DNA from: UBA11524 sp051883695
Lineage (GTDB): Bacteria > Bacillota > Clostridia > Christensenellales > Aristaeellaceae
Assembly: GCA_051883695.1 (NCBI GenBank)
Contig: JBJEUF010000090.1
Location: 1-47,491 of the forward strand
Reading direction: 5' to 3'
DNA length: 47,491 bases
Under the pieces are notes generated by a model that searched no databases, was not told where the DNA came from, and saw nothing but the letters and a program-made list of their open reading frames with translations. Shown piece after piece: positions 1-7,886 of the stretch; within the stretch, counting starts at the first letter, position 1; each line of letters begins with the position of its first letter. A program made the translations under genes and the position numbers.

Positions 1-74
1 GTACACCATCAGGGACTCGAACCCTGGACACCCTGATTAAGAGTCAGGTGCTCTACCAACTGAGCTAATGGTGC
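1..74 (-). tRNA. tRNA-Lys (anticodon CTT), 3' end cut by window edge
   Basis: The reverse strand folds into a tRNA cloverleaf: 5' acceptor strand GCACCAT at position 74 leftwards, D-arm, an anticodon stem closing the loop CTCTTAA (anticodon CTT, reading AAG lysine codons) and a T-arm with GGTTCGAGTCC. Only the first C of the 3' CCA remains at position 1; the rest lies outside the window. It is identical to the complete copy at 93-168. Confidence 0.95.
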
Positions 75-92
75 ATATGCGATCCGGATCAT

Positions 93-168
93 TGGTACAC
101 CATCAGGGACTCGAACCCTGGACACCCTGATTAAGAGTCAGGTGCTCTACCAACTGAGCTAATGGTGC
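93..168 (-). tRNA. tRNA-Lys (anticodon CTT)
   Basis: Complete 76-nt tRNA gene on the reverse strand. The acceptor strand GCACCAT pairs with ATGGTGT (one G-U pair at the end), followed by discriminator A and an encoded CCA (complement of 93-95). The anticodon loop CTCTTAA gives CTT. The body is identical to the copy at 1-74, with an 18-bp spacer, so this is a recent or gene-converted tandem duplication. Both copies are probably one transcript. Confidence 0.96.
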
Positions 169-243
169 ACATTGTTGATGGCTATTTCAGCGGGTCAACG
201 CATGATATTATACACCTAATTGGGAATATGTCAAGACCTTTTT

Positions 244-267
244 GAAAAAAACTCAAGAATTCTTGAG
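244..267 (-). terminator. Intrinsic terminator, second of a tandem pair behind the ferredoxin gene
   Basis: The perfect palindrome CTCAAGAATTCTTGAG (252-267) forms a 6-bp stem with an AATT loop and is followed, on the minus strand, by seven T residues. It sits about 15 bp beyond the stronger hairpin at 271-315 and looks like a fail-safe terminator in front of the tRNA genes. Confidence 0.7.
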
Positions 268-270
268 AAA

Positions 271-315
271 TCGAAAGAAAAGACGGCTCCCCGACAGTCC
301 GTGTCAGAGAGCCGT
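271..315 (-). terminator. Intrinsic terminator of the ferredoxin gene
   Basis: On the minus strand ACGGCTC (from 315) pairs with GAGCCGT (ending at 283), followed by CTTTTCTTTC. It starts 12 bp after the ferredoxin stop codon. Confidence 0.8.
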
Positions 316-327
316 GATGCTGGCGGA

Positions 328-498
328 TTAAGCCTGCTCGGGAGCGCCCACAGGGCAGGTCTCGGCGCAAGCGCCGCAGTCGATGCACAGATCGGCATCA
401 ATCTCGTACTTGGACTCGCCTTCCTTGATCGCAGAAACGGGGCAGCCCTCGGCGCAAGCGCCGCACATGATGCAAGCATCAGTGATCTTGTAAGCCAT
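328..498 (-). CDS. Small 2[4Fe-4S] ferredoxin, 56 aa
   Basis: This is a bacterial-type ferredoxin, a small soluble electron carrier. Two classic cluster motifs are visible: CIMCGACAEGCP near residues 9-20 and CIDCGACAETCP near residues 38-49, each of the form CxxCxxCxxxCP, so all eight cluster cysteines are present. The length (56 residues) is normal for clostridial ferredoxins. The ATG at 498 is preceded by AAGGAGGG. The gene has its own promoter (545-573) and two tandem terminators, so it is a monocistronic unit. It lies downstream of ricT, whose product also binds Fe-S clusters, but nothing in the sequence shows a functional link. Its redox partner cannot be told from context. Confidence 0.95.
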   Translation of the reverse strand: MAYKITDACIMCGACAEGCPVSAIKEGESKYEIDADLCIDCGACAETCPVGAPEQA

Positions 499-544
499 GA
501 CTCATCCCTCCTTGTTCGTGCGCATTGCTGCGCTGTCTGATGAT

Positions 545-573
545 ATGATACCACTACGGTGTCGAAATTGCAA
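545..573 (-). promoter_or_regulatory. Sigma-A-type promoter of the ferredoxin gene
   Basis: On the minus strand TTGCAA (573-568), a 17-bp spacer and TATCAT (550-545), placed 46 bp before the start codon. Confidence 0.65.
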
Positions 574-646
574 GCATTTTTGTGTATTTCGGTGCATTTT
601 ACTTGTATGGCAGCTTTTGTAAACGGAGACCCCAGCCGCTGCGGTG

Positions 647-1861
647 TCAGCCGTTGATCCCCTCGCCTGCCTCCGCCATCGCGCGGGCCAGCGCAGCCTT
701 CCAGTCTGTCGCGGCTGCCTTTTCCTGTGCTGCAGCCGTTTCCGTCTGCTCCGCCGCCACAGGGGCGTCGTCCGTCTCCGGCTTCCCTTCCTCTGCCTGC
801 GGGATGGGCTCGTCCGTCGTATCAGCCGCCTGCGTCCTTTCCGCCCGTTTGCCCTCAGCCCTCTGGGATTCGCGGCGCTCCCGCTTTTCGGGACGTGCAG
901 CCTGGCCGTCTTCCTCCCGGCGGGATTTCTGCTGCCTTTCGCGGCGATTCGGCTGCTCCCCGCTGTCGGCAGTCTCCTGCGGCAGCTCCGCTTCGTTCTC
1001 CACGGGCACGTCATTCTCCGCCTTCGCGGGCTGATTCGGTGCATGGGGCTGCTGCCCCACGCGCTGCACCTCCTCCATGGGGTAATCCTTCAGCTCGCTG
1101 GAATCGCCCTTCTGGATGCGCACGCGGACGGTTTCCCTGATGACGTTGAGATCCCACACCACGCCGATGCCGTCGGGCGTGACAACCTCCTTGCCGACCT
1201 TGGGCATCTTCTTGCGGATCGCCTCGTACTGATCCTGCTCGTACTTCAGGCAGCACATGAGACGACCGCACACGCCGCTGATCTTGTTGGGATTCAGGGA
1301 CAGATTCTGCTCCTTGGCCATCTTGATGGAAACCGGCTGAAAATCGCCCAGAAACGCGCCGCAGCAGATCTGCCGTCCGCAAGGGCCCAGGCCGCCGATC
1401 ATCTTCGCCTCGTCGCGCACGCCGATCTGGCGCAGCTCGATGCGGGTCTTGAACACACCGGCAAGATCCTTCACCAGGCTGCGGAAATCCACCCGGCCGT
1501 TTGCGGTGAAGTAGAACAGAATCTTGCTGTTGTCGAAGGTATATTCAACCGTCACCAGCTTCATGTCCAGCTTATGCTCGGCAATCTTTCGCTGACAGAT
1601 GGCGTGCGCTTCCTTCTCCGCCGCGCGGTTGTCCCTATCGTGCTGCACATCCTCCTCGGTGGCGATGCGCACGATGGGCTTGAGCGGCGAGGACAGGGTC
1701 GCATCGTCAATCTCCTGCATCTGGGTCACGACCTCCCCGAATTCAATGCCCCGGGAGGTTTCCACAATCACATAATCCCCCGGCGTGGGCCAAAGGGCGC
1801 CGGGATCGAAAAAGTACAGCTTTCCGGCATTCTGGAAACGAACGCCAATCACGTTGACCAT
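647..1861 (-). CDS. ricT: RicT (YaaT/PSP1 family) Fe-S protein, 404 aa
   Basis: RicT is the PSP1-domain subunit of the Y-complex (RicA-RicF-RicT), which in Bacillus subtilis helps RNase Y process mRNAs and supports sporulation and competence. The PSP1 core covers about residues 1-270. It contains the cysteine clusters GPCGRQICC (C161, C166, C167) and VCGRLMCC (C198, C203, C204), expected Fe-S ligands in this family. After residue 270 comes an unusual tail of about 130 residues rich in Glu, Arg, Gln and Ala, clearly longer than in typical homologues. The start at 1861 (MVNVIGVRF) fits the family; the reading frame is open further upstream only because it overlaps holB. It overlaps the holB end by 13 bp. 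The order darA-holB-ricT matches the B. subtilis yaaQ-holB-yaaT region. RicA and RicF genes are not seen here. Confidence 0.93.
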   Translation of the reverse strand: MVNVIGVRFQNAGKLYFFDPGALWPTPGDYVIVETSRGIEFGEVVTQMQEIDDATLSSPLKPIVRIATEEDVQHDRDNRAAEKEAHAICQRKIAEHKLDMKLVTVEYTFDNSKILFYFTANGRVDFRSLVKDLAGVFKTRIELRQIGVRDEAKMIGGLGPCGRQICCGAFLGDFQPVSIKMAKEQNLSLNPNKISGVCGRLMCCLKYEQDQYEAIRKKMPKVGKEVVTPDGIGVVWDLNVIRETVRVRIQKGDSSELKDYPMEEVQRVGQQPHAPNQPAKAENDVPVENEAELPQETADSGEQPNRRERQQKSRREEDGQAARPEKRERRESQRAEGKRAERTQAADTTDEPIPQAEEGKPETDDAPVAAEQTETAAAQEKAAATDWKAALARAMAEAGEGING

Positions 1862-2889
1862 TTGCTTTTTTCCTCCATCAGGCGCAGCAGCAGCTTCTCC
1901 ACCACCGCCTGCCATGTCACCTGGTTGCCGCGCAGCCTTCTTGCGTCGCTGACGGCCTCCATCAACTCTATAAACGATTTTAGCGGCGCTGACGCAGCCA
2001 TCTTCTGCCATGCCGTCGGATAGTCGCTCAGCAGGGACGCGTCCCGATTGCCGAGCCGCACGAGCATCAGCGTCCGGATCATGTCCTCCAGATCGTCCAG
2101 CAGCCCTTCCGCCTCATCCTTGCGTTCGCGCCATGCCCCGGAAACCTGCAGAATGTCGCTCCTTTGCTCAATGCCCAGGAACATCCGCATCACGTCGGCC
2201 CGGCGCTGCCAGTACGCCTCGTCGGAGGCAATGGCGATGGCCTGTCCGATGGAGCCGCCGCTGACCGCCAGCGCCTTGCGCGCCATGTCCTCCGCGACGC
2301 CATGCTCCCGGAGCGCCGAAAGGATCACTTCATCCGGCCATGGATGGAGCTTCAGTGCGCGGCATCGGCTGATGATGGTGGGCAGCAGCAATTCCGGCGA
2401 ATCCGACAGCAGCAGGAAAACGATGCCGGGAATCGGTTCCTCCAGCGTTTTGAGCAGCGCGTTCTGCGCGGCCTGATTCATTTTCTCCGCCCGCTCGATG
2501 ATGATGACGCGCCGTCCGCCTTCAAACGTGTGCTGTCCCGCCAGAGAGAGGACGAATCGGATCTCATCGACCGGGATGCCCTGCAGGCCCGTCCTCACAT
2601 CAGGGCTGAGGGGCTTCCCCGGCGTGACGACCGACACATCCGGGTGATGACCCTGCATGACCTGCACGCACGCCGGGCAATGCCCGCAGGGCTTCGCATC
2701 CCCGGTGCACAGCAGGTATTGCGCCATCAGCCGGGCCAGCGTGCGCTTGCCCATCCCCGGCAGACCGCTGATGAGATACGCATGCACGAAGGTGCCGTCC
2801 CGCAGCGTCCGGATCAGGCCATCGTAAAGAGCGCCCTGCCCTGAAAAATCGGACAGAACGGGCGCTCGATGATTCCTCATTTCAGACAC
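1849..2889 (-). CDS. holB: DNA polymerase III subunit delta', 346 aa
   Basis: HolB is the delta' subunit of the clamp-loader complex that places the sliding clamp on DNA at the replication fork. The sequence shows an AAA+ fold: a Walker A-like loop GLPGMGKRT (about 42-50), a zinc-binding group of four cysteines (C61, C68, C71, C74 in CTGDAKPCGHCPAC) and the sensor-1 region with PTIISRC. Length is typical. It begins 13 bp after darA and overlaps the start of ricT, so the three genes form one operon with likely translational coupling. The cysteine pattern distinguishes it from RuvB or DnaX. DnaX is longer and is not expected in this neighbourhood. Confidence 0.95.
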   Translation of the reverse strand: MSEMRNHRAPVLSDFSGQGALYDGLIRTLRDGTFVHAYLISGLPGMGKRTLARLMAQYLLCTGDAKPCGHCPACVQVMQGHHPDVSVVTPGKPLSPDVRTGLQGIPVDEIRFVLSLAGQHTFEGGRRVIIIERAEKMNQAAQNALLKTLEEPIPGIVFLLLSDSPELLLPTIISRCRALKLHPWPDEVILSALREHGVAEDMARKALAVSGGSIGQAIAIASDEAYWQRRADVMRMFLGIEQRSDILQVSGAWRERKDEAEGLLDDLEDMIRTLMLVRLGNRDASLLSDYPTAWQKMAASAPLKSFIELMEAVSDARRLRGNQVTWQAVVEKLLLRLMEEKSKWST

Positions 2890-2902
2890 ATCAGCCTGCT
2901 CC

Positions 2903-3238
2903 TTACAGCTTCACAAACTGGTCAACCGACAGCACAAAGACCGTCGCACCGCCAACCGTGACTTCCACGGGATAGGAAACCGCAGCGTACATGCCGCCCA
3001 TGCCCGGGAGATTGGCAGGCGCGGACGCCACCTGACTGCGGGACTTGCAGACATGCTCAATGATCTCCATCACAGCCTTCAGCTTCGCGTCATCCACGCC
3101 GACGAGCAGCGTCGTGTTGCCGGCCCGAAGGAAACCGCCGGTCGTCGCCAGCTTGGTGACACCGAAGCCTTCCTTCATGAGGGTGTTGACAAGGCGGGAT
3201 GCGTCTTCATCCTGAACGATCGCGATGACCAGCTTCAT
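2903..3238 (-). CDS. darA: Cyclic-di-AMP receptor protein DarA (PstA/YaaQ), 111 aa
   Basis: This is a PII-like signal protein that binds cyclic di-AMP in Bacillota; its downstream partner is not established in general. The protein starts MKLVIAIVQDED, has the conserved GFGVTKLATTGGFLRAGNTTLL segment that forms part of the ligand-binding site, and ends with TVFVLSVDQFVKL. Length (111) matches the family. The ATG at 3238 follows GAGGAGGATTCGGTTC. It is first in the darA-holB-ricT operon, behind the promoter at 3282-3310. This gene order is conserved in many Bacillota. It indicates that the organism uses c-di-AMP, although no cyclase is in the window. Confidence 0.96.
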   Translation of the reverse strand: MKLVIAIVQDEDASRLVNTLMKEGFGVTKLATTGGFLRAGNTTLLVGVDDAKLKAVMEIIEHVCKSRSQVASAPANLPGMGGMYAAVSYPVEVTVGGATVFVLSVDQFVKL

Positions 3239-3281
3239 GAACCGAATCCTCCTCTATATAGGATGCTGCGTATGCTTTATT

Positions 3282-3310
3282 AGTATAGCGCATTCGTCAC
3301 GAAAATGCAA
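3282..3310 (-). promoter_or_regulatory. Sigma-A-type promoter of darA-holB-ricT
   Basis: On the minus strand TTGCAT (3310-3305), a 17-bp spacer and TATACT (3287-3282), 44 bp before the darA start. Confidence 0.7.
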
Positions 3311-3321
3311 GGTGTCCGATA

Positions 3322-3352
3322 CAAAACAGCGCTGCAGCCCAAGCCGCAGCGC
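3322..3352 (-). terminator. Intrinsic terminator of purC
   Basis: On the minus strand GCGCTGC (3352-3346) pairs with GCAGCGC (3335-3329) around a 10-nt loop, followed by TGTTTTGT. It begins 9 bp after the purC stop. Confidence 0.75.
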
Positions 3353-3360
3353 GCCGTGCG

Positions 3361-4074
3361 TTATGTGTCGCCCATCATGCGGTGAAGCAGATCCTGATAG
3401 GCCTGCTCCACATTGCCCAGATCCCGCCGGAAGCGGTCGATGTCCATCGGCTCATGGGTATGGGCGTCCCAGAATCTGGCGGTATCGGGCGAAATCTCGT
3501 CGGCAAGAATGATTTTCCCGCCGCAGCGGCCAAACTCCACCTTGAAATCCACCAGCTCCACGCCCACATCGGACATATGCTCCGTCAGAATCCGGTTGAT
3601 GTCCAGCGCCACATCCACAATATGGCGCAGCTCCTGATTCGTCGCCAGATGCATGGCCACGGCATGGGTGCCGTTGATCAGGGGATTCTCCAGGTATTCA
3701 TCCTTCAGCTCAAACTCGACCACGGGCGTATCCAGCTTTGTTCCCGTGGCAAAGCCGATCCGCTTGGCGAGCGAACCGGCCACACGGTTGCGCACCTTGA
3801 CAGCAATCGGAATGATCTCACACCGGCGCACGAGGCTCTGGCGCGCGTCAAGCTTTTCGATGAAGTGCGTCTCGATGCCATGCTGCTGCAAAAGCGTATA
3901 GAGGTGACCGCATATGGCGTTGTTGATTTCGCCCTTGCCAAGGATACGGCCTCTTTTCAGACCGTGGAAAGCCATTGCTTCGTCCTTGAAATACACGACC
4001 GCGATGTCAGGGTCACTGGTCTCATAGACTCGCTTGCCTTTTCCTTCCGTCAACAGTTTGCCAATCTCAACCAT
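3361..4074 (-). CDS. purC: SAICAR synthetase (phosphoribosylaminoimidazole-succinocarboxamide synthase), 237 aa
   Basis: PurC joins CAIR and aspartate with ATP to make SAICAR in de novo purine synthesis in the cytoplasm. The N-terminus LLTEGKGKRVYET is the family's nucleotide-binding start. Further family signatures are RCEIIPIAVKVRNRVAGSLAKR, the LVDFKVEFGR motif and the DEISPDTARFWD motif near the C-terminus. Length is typical of the short bacterial PurC. I place the start at 4074 (MVEIGKLL), because family members begin there and because GAGGAGAGGGAG lies 9 nt upstream; an ATG at 4101 is possible but lies before that site. The gene stands alone between its own promoter and terminator; no other pur genes are near. 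Confidence 0.95.
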   Translation of the reverse strand: MVEIGKLLTEGKGKRVYETSDPDIAVVYFKDEAMAFHGLKRGRILGKGEINNAICGHLYTLLQQHGIETHFIEKLDARQSLVRRCEIIPIAVKVRNRVAGSLAKRIGFATGTKLDTPVVEFELKDEYLENPLINGTHAVAMHLATNQELRHIVDVALDINRILTEHMSDVGVELVDFKVEFGRCGGKIILADEISPDTARFWDAHTHEPMDIDRFRRDLGNVEQAYQDLLHRMMGDT

Positions 4075-4214
4075 GCAGGCACGCTCCCTCTCCTCGTTCA
4101 TGCTTGACCATGATTATCATCCGCACAGGAGCGCTTGACTATCCGCCAAAGCACATCATTGCGCACCGCCGGCAGAAACCCGAACATTTCCCTGCCGACC
4201 CCGGATAATGAGAT

Positions 4215-4243
4215 ATTTTATCATCTTTTTCCCGCCCGAACAA
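4215..4243 (-). promoter_or_regulatory. Sigma-A-type promoter of purC in a 330-bp gap
   Basis: On the minus strand TTGTTC (4243-4238), 17-bp spacer, TAAAAT (4220-4215). It lies about 140 bp upstream of purC, so the transcript would have a long leader. I compared the leader with purine riboswitch features and saw none. The rest of 4075-4407 shows no gene and no clear terminator for thiN. Confidence 0.6.
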
Positions 4244-4407
4244 GTGGAGAATCGGCAAAAGAAGAAATTTGTGAGTTCTATACGAAAGGCGTCGCGTTCA
4301 TTGTGCGCTATGCATGAATTGTCCTTGCTCCAAATTCTTTGCTTTTGTTCATTCTGTACGATGCCCGCGACATCGCACTCCTGTCGGCGTCAAAGAAAGT
4401 TCGGCTT

Positions 4408-5031
4408 TTACGCATCCCGGCTGAAGCAGACAATCAGCAACCCCTCCGCAAAGGACAGCGTCGCTTCCTCTGCGGCCCATTCGTTGCTGCATCCAAGGGG
4501 GTATGTATTCCGGAGCGTCGCGTCGCGCAGCTCCCACAGGGTTCCCCGGAGCGTGATGCCGCTGACCGTCTCCGAATAGGCGAGCAGCGAGATTCGCCTG
4601 CCCTCAACGCGCCCGAAGCGGTACGACCCCGGGGCCAGCAGGGTGACGCGGTTCTGCCCATCACACAGCCACACGCTCTCCCCCAGCGTCGCGCAATCCG
4701 CCGCGCATTGCAGGCAGGCAATCGTATGGTCGAAGCGTCCGCCAAGGCATCCTGCCAGGATGAACTCCCTGTATCCCCTGTTCCGCCCTTCCCGCAGGCA
4801 CACGACCATGTCCGTATCGTCCTTATGCACCGGAAGGCGTATCACGTCGCCGTCCGCCGCCTCGCCCTGCAATGAGTCGAAATCACCGACAGTCAGATCC
4901 GGCCGGAAGCCATGATTCAGCGACGCTCTGTACCCCGCGTCCGCACAGATGGTCATGTCTCCCGGGCCCGGCCTGAGCCATTCCTTCTCCTCGCCCCGGT
5001 ACAGCGGCGCAATGATGATACACCTTGGCAT
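4408..5031 (-). CDS. thiN: Thiamine diphosphokinase, 207 aa
   Basis: This enzyme transfers pyrophosphate from ATP to thiamine, making thiamine diphosphate. Recognisable motifs are CADAGYRA (about 29-36), GDFDSL (about 49-54), the KDDTDM motif (about 70-75), which binds metal and substrate, and GGRFDHT (about 97-103). The C-terminal part forms the beta-rich thiamine-binding domain. Length is typical. The start at 5031 is preceded by a GAGG-containing sequence that overlaps the end of the ispH-rpsA terminator region. It follows ispH-rpsA by 65 bp on the same strand. I saw no TPP riboswitch, which fits a salvage enzyme. Confidence 0.92.
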   Translation of the reverse strand: MPRCIIIAPLYRGEEKEWLRPGPGDMTICADAGYRASLNHGFRPDLTVGDFDSLQGEAADGDVIRLPVHKDDTDMVVCLREGRNRGYREFILAGCLGGRFDHTIACLQCAADCATLGESVWLCDGQNRVTLLAPGSYRFGRVEGRRISLLAYSETVSGITLRGTLWELRDATLRNTYPLGCSNEWAAEEATLSFAEGLLIVCFSRDA

Positions 5032-5047
5032 AGGCTGCCTCCTCGAT

Positions 5048-5082
5048 GCAAAACGGGAGGCAAGCGCATGGCTTGCCTCCCG
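5048..5082 (-). terminator. Intrinsic terminator of ispH-rpsA
   Basis: A perfect 11-bp stem, GGGAGGCAAGC (minus strand, 5081-5071) with GCTTGCCTCCC (5065-5055), followed by GTTTTGC. It lies 15 bp after the stop codon and just before thiN, so thiN expression depends on read-through or an unseen promoter. Confidence 0.85.
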
Positions 5083-5096
5083 TGGGTGATTCGGGA

Positions 5097-7037
5097 TTAC
5101 TCCTCAACGGTTTCGACGGCCTCGGCAGCCTCTTCACCGTCGATTTCCATCGTGTCGTCGAAGACCTCGTCCTCAACGGCCTGACGGATGGACAGGGAGA
5201 TGCGCTTCTTCTCGGTGTCAACGGACAGCACCTTCACGCGCACAACCTGACCGACCTGCACGGCGTCCTCCACCTTGGCGACGCGCTGCGTGGCGCACTG
5301 AGAGATGTGCACCAGGCCGTCCAGACCGGGCTGCAGCTCCACGAAAGCGCCGAAGTCGGTGATGCGGACGACCTTGCCCTCCACGATGGAGCCCTCGGGA
5401 TACAGCTCAGCGGCGTTGTCCCAGGGACGAGCCTGCAGCTGCTTGTAGCCCAGCTGAATGCGCTTGCGCTCCCGATCCAGAGACAGGATCTTCACGTCCA
5501 CTTCCTGATTGGGCTTCACGACCTCGGAGGGGTGAGAGATGCGGCCCCAGGACAGGTCGGTGATGTGAATCAGGCCGTCAACGCCGCCCACATCGACAAA
5601 CGCGCCAAAGGCGGTCAGGCGACGGACGATGCCGTGGATGATGATGCCCTCTTCCAGGCGCTCCCACGCTTCCTTCTCACGGGCAGCGGTCTCCTCGACG
5701 ATGACAGCCTTGCGGGAAGCGACGATGCGCTTCTTCTGCTTGTCAACCTCGATGATCTTCAGGCGCATTTCCTTGCCGACGAAGTCGCCGATCTTCTCAA
5801 CATAGTGCTGAGCCAGCTGGGAAGCAGGAACAAAGGCACGCACGCCCTCCACGTCGGCGATCAGGCCGCCCTTGACAGCCTCCTTGCCAACGCCGTCGAC
5901 GTACTCATTGGCCTCATACTTGGCCATGAGGGCTTCCCAAGCCTTGCGGTTGACGATGTTGCGCTGGGACAGCACGACGTTGCCCTCGCCATCGTTCACC
6001 TTGACGATCTCGGCTTCGATCTCGTCATCCACCTTGACGTCTTCCTGCGTCAGGTCGGAGCGCTTGATGATGCCGTCGGCCTTGTAGCCGATGTTGACGC
6101 AAACCTCGTCATCGCCAACAAGGACGACCTTGCCGGTGACGGTCTGGCCTGCGCGGATGCGGGTCATGCTGGCTACCACAGCATCCATGTTGAAATCGGT
6201 GTTCTGCATGTCGGTCATGTGGGTTACAACCTCCTCTAATGAACCAGCCGGCGTGGACGCGCCAGCGGTTATTCCTATGAATTCGGAATCTGTATTTGCA
6301 AAGGCAGGCGGGATCTCCGCCGCGCACTCTACCAGGATTGTCCGCGGGCACAGCTGCTTGCAGGCCGCGTAGAGCTTATGGGTGTTGGCGCTGTTCCTGC
6401 CGCCGATGACGATCATCGCATCGGCTCGCGCAGCCAGCTCCTTGGCTTCCTTCTGCCGGACAGGCGTTGCGTTGCAGATCGTGCAATGCTCCCTGAGGTC
6501 GGCCACCTTGCGCCTGAGGACGGAGACAACCGCTTCCCACCTCTCCGGCGGATACGTTGTCTGCGCCACGGCGATGGCCCGCGGCAGCTCCGGGAGCTGC
6601 TCCGCTTCCTCCTGCGACGCCACCACATGAACCGGACCCTTCGCCCAGCCGCAGGTACCGATCACCTCGGGATGCTCGGCTTCACCGACCATGATGACCG
6701 GCGTGCCATCCGCCGTGCCCTCGGCAACCGTACGGTGCAGCTTTGCCACAAAGGGACAGGTCAGGTCGATGACCGGGCAATTTGCGGCTTCCAGCGACGA
6801 AAGCACCTCCGGCGACACGCCATGGCTGCGGATGAGCACCTGCCGTCCAGCCGCCTCCTCCACCGTACGGATCGGCGGAACGCCCTGCTCCGCCAGCCTT
6901 TTGACGACAGTCGGGTTATGGGCCAGCTCTCCCAGCGTACAGCTCGGCACACCGGAAGCAGCGACCTTCTGCGCCTCCTCGACCGCTCGGCGAACCCCCA
7001 TGCAAAAGCCTGCGTGGGCCGCAACTTCAATCGGCAT
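5097..7037 (-). CDS. ispH: IspH-S1 fusion: HMB-PP reductase joined to ribosomal protein S1-like domains, 646 aa
   Basis: The N-terminal 280 residues are 4-hydroxy-3-methylbut-2-enyl diphosphate reductase, the last step of the MEP isoprenoid pathway, which makes IPP and DMAPP at a [4Fe-4S] cluster. The three cluster cysteines are C12 (AGFCMGVRRA), C94 (DLTCPF) and C188 (TICNATPVRQ); the proton-relay glutamate is in EHPEVIGTCGWAKG (E124). Residues about 295-620 hold four S1 RNA-binding repeats (about 295-362, 378-446, 463-534, 549-619), the last two closest to the consensus (DFGAFVELQPGLDGLVHIS). The tail is acidic. This fusion is known in many Clostridia, where it supplies both IspH and an S1-like protein. 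It lies downstream of hutP-cmk-plsC, a common clostridial gene order, but with a 200-bp gap. Confidence 0.95.
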   Translation of the reverse strand: MPIEVAAHAGFCMGVRRAVEEAQKVAASGVPSCTLGELAHNPTVVKRLAEQGVPPIRTVEEAAGRQVLIRSHGVSPEVLSSLEAANCPVIDLTCPFVAKLHRTVAEGTADGTPVIMVGEAEHPEVIGTCGWAKGPVHVVASQEEAEQLPELPRAIAVAQTTYPPERWEAVVSVLRRKVADLREHCTICNATPVRQKEAKELAARADAMIVIGGRNSANTHKLYAACKQLCPRTILVECAAEIPPAFANTDSEFIGITAGASTPAGSLEEVVTHMTDMQNTDFNMDAVVASMTRIRAGQTVTGKVVLVGDDEVCVNIGYKADGIIKRSDLTQEDVKVDDEIEAEIVKVNDGEGNVVLSQRNIVNRKAWEALMAKYEANEYVDGVGKEAVKGGLIADVEGVRAFVPASQLAQHYVEKIGDFVGKEMRLKIIEVDKQKKRIVASRKAVIVEETAAREKEAWERLEEGIIIHGIVRRLTAFGAFVDVGGVDGLIHITDLSWGRISHPSEVVKPNQEVDVKILSLDRERKRIQLGYKQLQARPWDNAAELYPEGSIVEGKVVRITDFGAFVELQPGLDGLVHISQCATQRVAKVEDAVQVGQVVRVKVLSVDTEKKRISLSIRQAVEDEVFDDTMEIDGEEAAEAVETVEE

Positions 7038-7235
7038 ATCCCCACAAGCCTCCTCACAGGGCCAGGCATCGGTTTCGGCATTGCGTTCTCACGCAAAATG
7101 CTCTATTTAATACAGTTTCGATGCATTTTCCCGGATTCCTGCTTGTTTTGAGAAAAAATCTGAAAAAAGTTTCGATTTCTCATTTGAAGGCGGCAAAGGG
7201 CGTGGATTCGCAGTTGTCCGACCGCTTATTCCTGT

Positions 7236-7886
7236 TCACGCCTTCGTGTGTGCCGCCTGCAATCCGGCGTAGGTTTCCGTGATGCGCTTGAGGAGCAGCT
7301 CACAGGATTCGCGGTTCACGCCCATCTCCAGCAGGTCGTCGCAGGGGATCGGATCGCCCACATACACATCAAGCCGCCGGAACAGCCTGACCTTGCCGGT
7401 GATATAGACGGGAATCAGCGGCACCCGGCTGCGCAGTGCAATCAGCCCCACGCCGGATTCAAGCTCCTCCATCACGCCCTTGTGATGCCGCGTTCCCTCC
7501 GGAAAGATGCCCAGGATGTTTCCCTCGCGGGTCACGCGCATACAGGCGCGCATGGCTTCCATGTCCGTATGGTGCCTGTCCACGGGGATCATCCGCATCG
7601 CATTGAGCACGGCAGCGAACAGCCTGTTCTTCCACAGCTCCTTCTTGCCGATAAACCGTATCTGATACTTCCGGACCCCCACCCCGACGATCAGCGGATC
7701 CATGAGCGAAATGTGATTGCTGATGACCACATACGGCGGCTGAGCGGGCAGCCCTTCACGGTGATGGTACTTCACCGGCAGAATCGTACTGAACAGGAAC
7801 GTGAAGATCGGTCTTGCGATGCAATACAGGACGGAGCGCCCGCGCTTCTTCTCCGGCTTCTCCGGCTTCTTCTGCTTCTCACTCAT
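7236..7886 (-). CDS. plsC: 1-acyl-sn-glycerol-3-phosphate acyltransferase (PlsC-like), 216 aa
   Basis: PlsC acylates lysophosphatidate to phosphatidate at the cytoplasmic membrane, the second acylation in phospholipid synthesis. The catalytic NHxxxxD box is visible as SNHISLMDP (about 51-59) and the substrate-binding box as FPEGTRHHKG (about 123-132), followed by LIPVYITG. The N-terminus is very basic (KKPEKPEKKRGR), followed by a short hydrophobic membrane segment (about 24-38). Length is slightly short of average but complete. Its start overlaps the end of cmk by 8 bp, so the two are translationally coupled. Other LPLAT-family specificities cannot be excluded, but the cmk neighbour supports PlsC. 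Confidence 0.9.
   Translation of the reverse strand: MSEKQKKPEKPEKKRGRSVLYCIARPIFTFLFSTILPVKYHHREGLPAQPPYVVISNHISLMDPLIVGVGVRKYQIRFIGKKELWKNRLFAAVLNAMRMIPVDRHHTDMEAMRACMRVTREGNILGIFPEGTRHHKGVMEELESGVGLIALRSRVPLIPVYITGKVRLFRRLDVYVGDPIPCDDLLEMGVNRESCELLLKRITETYAGLQAAHTKA

Noticed and set aside
4075..4407. Purine riboswitch in the purC leader
   Set aside because: No purine-aptamer core or paired loops could be recognised; only the promoter is supported.
5032..5047. TPP riboswitch in front of thiN
   Set aside because: The gap holds only the ispH-rpsA terminator and SD; no thi-box sequence.
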